Below, piece by piece: positions 20,901-25,000 of a stretch of DNA of 25,000 nucleotides (position 1 is its first letter; the number at the start of each line of letters is the position of its first letter). Below the pieces are notes generated by a model. It was not told where the DNA came from, did not search any database, and saw only the letters and a list, made by a program, of their open reading frames with translations. The position numbers and the translations under genes are program-made. Origin of the DNA: Neocallimastix lanati (nom. inval.) (Eukaryota > Neocallimastigomycota > Neocallimastigomycetes > Neocallimastigales > Neocallimastigaceae); NCBI GenBank assembly GCA_016946835.1, contig JACVTC010000092.1:405001-430000 (forward strand). Reading direction: 5' to 3'.

Positions 20901-22808
20901 TTGTAATTTTGATGATAAAGTATTAACTTTAGATGAATTATTATCCTTAAAGCAATTACTTCCAACACCAGAAGAACGTGCACTATTAGAGGTTTATTTA
21001 AATAATAAAAAAAATAAAAGTAATCATCAATTTGATAATCCAGAACTCTTTTTATTAGAATTAATGAAAGAACCAGAAATTGATTATTTCATGAAATCTT
21101 TCATTTATAAATGTCAATTTAAACCAGAAACTGAAAATCTTGAAAAATGTTTCACTCAATTTTTAACATTATGTGAAAATTTGAAAGAAAGTGATAATTT
21201 AAAAATTTTATTAAAAACTGTTTTAGCTCTTGGTAATTTAACAAATCATGAATATGGTAATACAATCAGAAATAGTTATTATGCATCAATGAATCAAAAT
21301 AAGAAAGCTTTAGGTTTTAAGATTGAAGGTTTAGTAAAATTAAGAGATGTTAAATCGACAGATGGCAAATCTAATTTATTGGTATTTTTTTTTTATTTTT
21401 TATTTTTTTATTTTTATTTTATTTTATTTTTTATTTTATTTTATTTTATTTTATTTTATTTTATTTTATTTTATTTTATTTTATTTTTTATTTTATTTTA
21501 TTTTATTTTATTTTATTTTATTTTATTTTATTTTATTTTATTTTATTTTATTTTATTTTATTTTATTTTATTTTATTAAATCTGTACTTTATATTCATAT
21601 TTCTACTATTTATTTTATTTTATTTTATTTTATTTTATTTTATTTTATTCAATCTGTACTTATATTTAATATTCTACTATTTATTTTATTTTATTTTATT
21701 TTATTTTATTTAAAAAATTTTTTTTAAACGTTGCAACGATTTAATAATTTATTAATTATGCATATATATATGTGTATATATGTATGTTAATTTATATATA
21801 TAATAAAAAAAGAATTATCTTGTGGAAATGTTAAAATTAAAGAAACCAGAAATTTTAAATTTACCTAATCAATTCCAAGAAATTAAATCAGTTCGTCAAT
21901 TTGATTTAAGAGATTTAGTTAATCGTTTAAAAAATCTTGAAACTGGTCTTTCTAAAATTAAACAGAGAATGTATAAAAATTCTTCTAATTCCAGTAGTAT
22001 GGAAATGATCCCAGAAGAAGCTACAAAAAATGCAGGAAAAGAAAAAGAAAAGAATAAAGAAGGAAATTCAAGCGATGAAGAACCAGAATCCCCTGTAAAT
22101 GATCCAACCCTACAAAGAAGAATTATTATGCCATTTGTAGAAGATGCTACAAACACTCTTTCAAGAATATATAAATTAGTAGATAGATGTAATAAGGCCT
22201 TCATAGATATTGCAGAATATTTAGGAGAAAATTTAGCAGAATATTCTTCTGTATTAGATGTACCTAATGAAATAATAAAGATGGGATCATCCTCATCATT
22301 ATATGGAGATGGTGTTAGTAATGAAAATAAAAATTCAAATGCTACACCACCTAAAAATGATGAATCATTGAAACAACCCACATTAGTTTTCATTACATTA
22401 GATACTTTCTTCCAACAATTCCAAGAAGCTGTTAAAATAAATGAACAAAGAGAAGAGGAACAAAGAAGAAGAGAAAAGCATCGATCCTCTATGTTAGGTA
22501 TACAAAAATCAAAGTCTTTGAGTAATTTACCAAATGGATTTGGAAAAGAAAAATCTCTTAGAGAACAAATGTTGGAAGAAATTCGTAATCGTAGTATTAC
22601 TAAATTTGAAGATGCAGGAAGTAAAGCTATTAGTATGGAAAAAATGTATTTAGAGAATAAGAAACAACAGGAAAAAAATAAATTAAAGGATGATAGTGCT
22701 AGTAGTAGCAGTACTGATAAAAAAGAGGATAATAATGATAAAAAGATTGATACTAAAAATATACTACATTCACAATCCAATATTACTTTGAATGATCAAT
22801 TTATTTAA
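16620..22808 (+). CDS. PTEN-like phosphatase/C2 domain formin (FH1-FH2 actin nucleator)
   Basis: Exons 16620-16941, 17351-17920, 18102-18159, 18269-19308, 19467-20529, 20796-21381 and 21813-22808 give 1544 residues. All six introns are GT-AG and every phase matches. Order: Ser/Arg/Asn-rich disordered N-terminus (1-290), PTEN-type phosphatase (about 296-445, P-loop IHCNNGRNRTG with Cys392 and Arg398, later QRRY), PTEN-like C2 (about 455-595), acidic/Ser-rich linker, FH1 proline tracts (879-948), FH2 (about 952-1435) and a basic/acidic tail. Formins nucleate and elongate actin filaments; FH1 binds profilin-actin, and the PTEN-C2 part probably targets membrane phosphoinositides, as in plant class II formins. 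No GBD/FH3 region, usual in fungal formins, was seen. The ATG at 16620 is the first of the open exon; an earlier non-coding or coding exon cannot be excluded. The gene symbol is left blank because no orthologue is certain. Confidence 0.9.
18102..19107 (+). other. PTEN-like phosphatase and C2 domains within the formin
   Basis: Exons 3 and 4 (joined over the intron 18160-18268) align with human PTEN from DRLLVMGS (PTEN PNIIAMGF) through NNIDEISYFI (NNIDDVVRFL), NVAIIHCNNGRNRTG (HVAAIHCKAGKGRTG) and QRRYSKYF (QRRYVYYY). The C2 part follows with GGCNPGLEVYQCGKLIY (PTEN GTCNPQFVVCQLKVKIY), the FQFPDIQ strand and the DLIFM end strand. Counting back 32 residues from Cys392 puts Ser360 where PTEN has the general-acid Asp92. 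The loop before QRRY is one residue shorter than the PTEN TI loop. The fold is well supported; catalytic activity is doubtful. Confidence 0.88.
20112..20320 (+). other. FH1 polyproline region
   Basis: Six proline tracts of 4-8 residues, the first three in near-repeats of PPPPPPNPL, followed by tracts separated by MMGG, GSGV and GAG. These are typical profilin-binding FH1 tracts and lie directly before the FH2 domain. The underlying CCA/CCT repeat is the least AT-rich stretch of the window. Confidence 0.95.
20330..22480 (+). other. FH2 domain split over three exons
   Basis: The FH2 lasso/linker begins with KARLHWNEI and TIWSE in exon 5. Exon 6 holds LLDSRRAQNISIGIALF (Ile1034 fits the conserved actin-contact Ile), LLPTPEERALLE, the GN..N motif and LVKLRDVKSTDGKSNLL (Lys1199 fits the conserved Lys). 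Exon 7 resumes with NYLVEMLKLKKPEILNLP. Intron 20530-20795 and the repeat-filled intron 21382-21812 interrupt the domain. A Glu/Lys/Ser-rich insert (about 21970-22110) expands the post region. Assignment of the two residues is by eye. Confidence 0.9.
21382..21812 (+). repeat. Formin intron 6 filled with TTTTA pentamer/spacer repeat
   Basis: A phase-0 intron (donor GTATTT after Leu-Leu, acceptor AAAAAAAG before Asn-Tyr-Leu). About 335 of its 431 bp are TTTTA pentamers plus two spacer units with cores ATTAAATCTGTAC (21575-21587) and ATTCAATCTGTAC (21647-21659). It is the same family as the arrays at 1-135 and, inverted, 12.3-14.2 kb. Without splicing, the frame would run into a Phe/Tyr/Ile/Leu repeat, so correct removal is needed for an intact FH2. 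Confidence 0.9.
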
Positions 22809-23174
22809 TACTATTATACTATTATATATCTATTTATTAAATATATATATATATATATATATATATTTATTTATTTATTTTTTATAGGTATTTTTTTTTT
22901 CTTTTTTTTGTAAAGGTTTTTAATCAGAAGAACTGAAAATAATAGAGAATATATATTTTATAAAATATATATTTTATATAATATATAAATATATATATAT
23001 ATTATATGATTTTTTTTTTTTTTTTTTAAAAAAAAAAAGATAAAAAATATACATATAAAAAGTAAAAGATATAAATATTATTTTTTATACTTAATAATTA
23101 ATAATATTTCTGTATAAATAAAGAATTATTAATTTATAATAATATGGGTAATAATGATTTTGTTTAAAAATTGT

Positions 23175-23217
<43 letters not shown>

Positions 23218-23225
23218 TTGTATAT

Positions 23226-23393
<168 letters not shown>

Positions 23394-23512
23394 TAATAAC
23401 AATAAAAAATAAATAAATAAAAAAAGATAATAAAAAAGATAAAAAATAATAAGTAAATAAAAATATATATATACATATCTTTTTTATTAAAAATAATACA
23501 TATTTTTTTAAT

Positions 23513-23580
23513 ATTGAAACATGCGGTTTCAAAAGAGGCGTGAATTCATACCTCACGTTTGGCTGCATTAAAATTTCTAT
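23513..23580. other. Short, less AT-rich island with two small hairpins
   Basis: In otherwise nearly pure A+T, this 60-70 bp segment holds two perfect stems: GAAAC-ATGCG-GTTTC (23516-23530) and CGTGA-ATTCATACC-TCACG (23539-23557). The second loop region contains the palindrome TGAATTCA. It could be a small non-coding RNA, a regulatory site or a remnant of an element. No snoRNA C/D or H/ACA boxes are convincing. Confidence 0.4.
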
Positions 23581-23932
23581 GATTAATTAAAATTTGGTAT
23601 TTTTTAATTTTTTATTATTTATATTTTATTAATCTTTTACATATTTAAATTATATAATGTAATTTTTTTTTTTTTTTTATTAAATGTAATACATAAAAGT
23701 ATTTTAATCCATTTAATAAAGCACTGGAAGTGTATTTTCTTCCTAGTCTAAAGAAAAATAAAAAAAAAAAATTGAAACATAAACAATTTTTTTCTTTTTT
23801 TTTTTTTTTTTTTTTTAATTTTATGTCTCCATTATAAAATATATATATTTTAAAAACACTTGTATTTTATTTAATATTAATATTTTTTTTAATATGTATA
23901 TTCATATTGTGTATTTTTTTTTTTTTTCCCTG

Positions 23933-23967
<35 letters not shown>

Positions 23968-24277
23968 CATATTGTGTAAAACTGAAATTATTATAACTCG
24001 ATTTAATACTTCTCAGTTTTACTGGTTATAATATTTAATTATGAAAAAATTTTATTTATATAAAAAAAAAATTATAAAAAAAAATATATATATAAAATTT
24101 ATAAAATATTTATATGAATTATTTAATCTTTAAAAGTTTTAATATAAGCCAATCATTTTAATGATTAAATGTATATTTATACAAAGCTTATAACTATATA
24201 TTTTTATGAAGAGAAAAAAAAAACTCATATATATATAAATATTTATAATTTTATATAAATTTATTTAGTAATAATAA

Positions 24278-24709
24278 ATGGAAGAGCGTAAGTTTTTGAA
24301 ATTTAAATAAAATTATGAAAATGAAATACTAAAACGTAATGACATATTAAAAATCAGTTATTTAGAAGAATTATTTATATTACAAGAAAAGAAATGGACT
24401 TTTTTTCTTTTTATTTCATTTAATAACCAATTTTATAAATAAGATTAATCAGTCATTAATATTTAATAATATAATGATTATATTTATTAATAAATATAAC
24501 TTTTTCAACTTTTTTTTTTTTTATGTTGAATTAACAAATTCAAAACTAATACAAATAAATATTAAAATATATATATATAAAAGCAAAAATAAAACCAACC
24601 AAATAAATAAAAAAAAACATAACATAATAATTCAATGATATTAATTGTATAAGATTTAGATTTATTAAATGATTATTTTATAATGGTTTATAAAGTATTT
24701 CTCTCCATA

Positions 24710-24742
<33 letters not shown>

Positions 24743-24929
24743 TTTAAGAATGATATATAAAGAAAAAAAAAAGAAAAGAAATTACTCGAGTAAATTCTAA
24801 TTAAATTTGTCCAATTTAATATAATTAATAATGCCATTTATATGAAAATTAGAATTTGATATCCAAAAAACTTTCAATGAAATAGTTGAAAAAGAAAAAA
24901 CTGTTTCATTACCAGTTGTTGCTGTTAAG
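24278..24929 (+). CDS. Possible 5' end of a gene leaving the window (two short exons)
   Basis: A mini-exon ATGGAAGAGC (24278-24287) is followed by a perfect donor GTAAGT. The next coding-like exon, 24853-24929, follows a TTAG acceptor and ends at AAG before GTATAT. The phases agree: the leftover C plus AA makes Gln, giving a start MEEQFDIQKTFNEIVEKE and then KTVSLPVVAVK. The intron would be 565 bp, longer than others here, so another exon may lie inside it. The second segment is protein-like (balanced composition, alternating charged and hydrophobic residues), but I do not recognise the family. Confidence 0.33.
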
Positions 24930-25000
24930 GTATATAGTTTTAGAATAATAAATAAATAATAATTGAATTATTGTAATAATAAATTTTTTATTTTTTATTT

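Noticed and set aside
21896-22780. 294-codon minus-strand open frame opposite formin exon 7
   Set aside because: The plus strand in the same place carries the conserved FH2 C-terminal part; the antisense frame is Ser/Leu/Phe-rich with no recognisable domain.

Overview
The window looks like nuclear DNA of an extremely AT-rich fungus, most likely an anaerobic gut fungus (Neocallimastigomycota). The evidence is a fungal-type HIS4 fusion gene (PRA-CH, PRA-PH and histidinol dehydrogenase in one protein), short GT-AG introns, long poly-A/poly-T runs, AT trinucleotide and pentanucleotide microsatellites, and coding islands separated by almost pure A+T. A dictyostelid would have similar composition, but the HIS4 fusion argues for a fungus. 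The lineage is an inference; the gene families are read directly from the sequence.

Layout. Positions 1-1300: end of a TTTTA pentanucleotide array, then AT-rich flank with a three-copy 86-88 bp tandem repeat. Positions 1301-6121: HIS4 in four exons (1353 residues), in which the whole histidinol dehydrogenase part, including its intron, is present twice in tandem and in frame. Positions 7076 to about 10962: a decayed APE-type LINE retrotransposon (endonuclease, reverse transcriptase, C-terminal zinc knuckle) with many stops and frameshifts. Positions 10963-12290: AT-rich DNA with an unidentified coding relic. Positions 12291-14178: a 1.9-kb array of AAATA pentamers punctuated by about twelve copies of a conserved spacer of about 35-40 bp. 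Positions 14179-16619: no gene recognised. Positions 16620-22808: a seven-exon gene for a 1544-residue formin with a PTEN-like phosphatase plus C2 module ahead of FH1 and FH2. Positions 22809-25000: AT-rich DNA with a long AAT microsatellite, a small structured island, and a possible first pair of exons of a gene that leaves the window.

The two main genes are unrelated in function: one is histidine biosynthesis, the other actin nucleation. The most notable items are (1) the PTEN-C2-FH1-FH2 formin, an architecture best known from land-plant class II formins, here in a probable fungus; (2) the HIS4 protein with two complete, apparently active-site-intact HDH domains and a PRA-PH domain that has lost two expected acidic residues; and (3) a composite pentamer/spacer repeat family found at three places in both orientations, one of them inside an FH2-interrupting intron of the formin gene. 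Exon joins were placed by hand from splice signals, reading phase and protein-family conservation. Both spliced CDS totals are multiples of three (4062 and 4635 nt).
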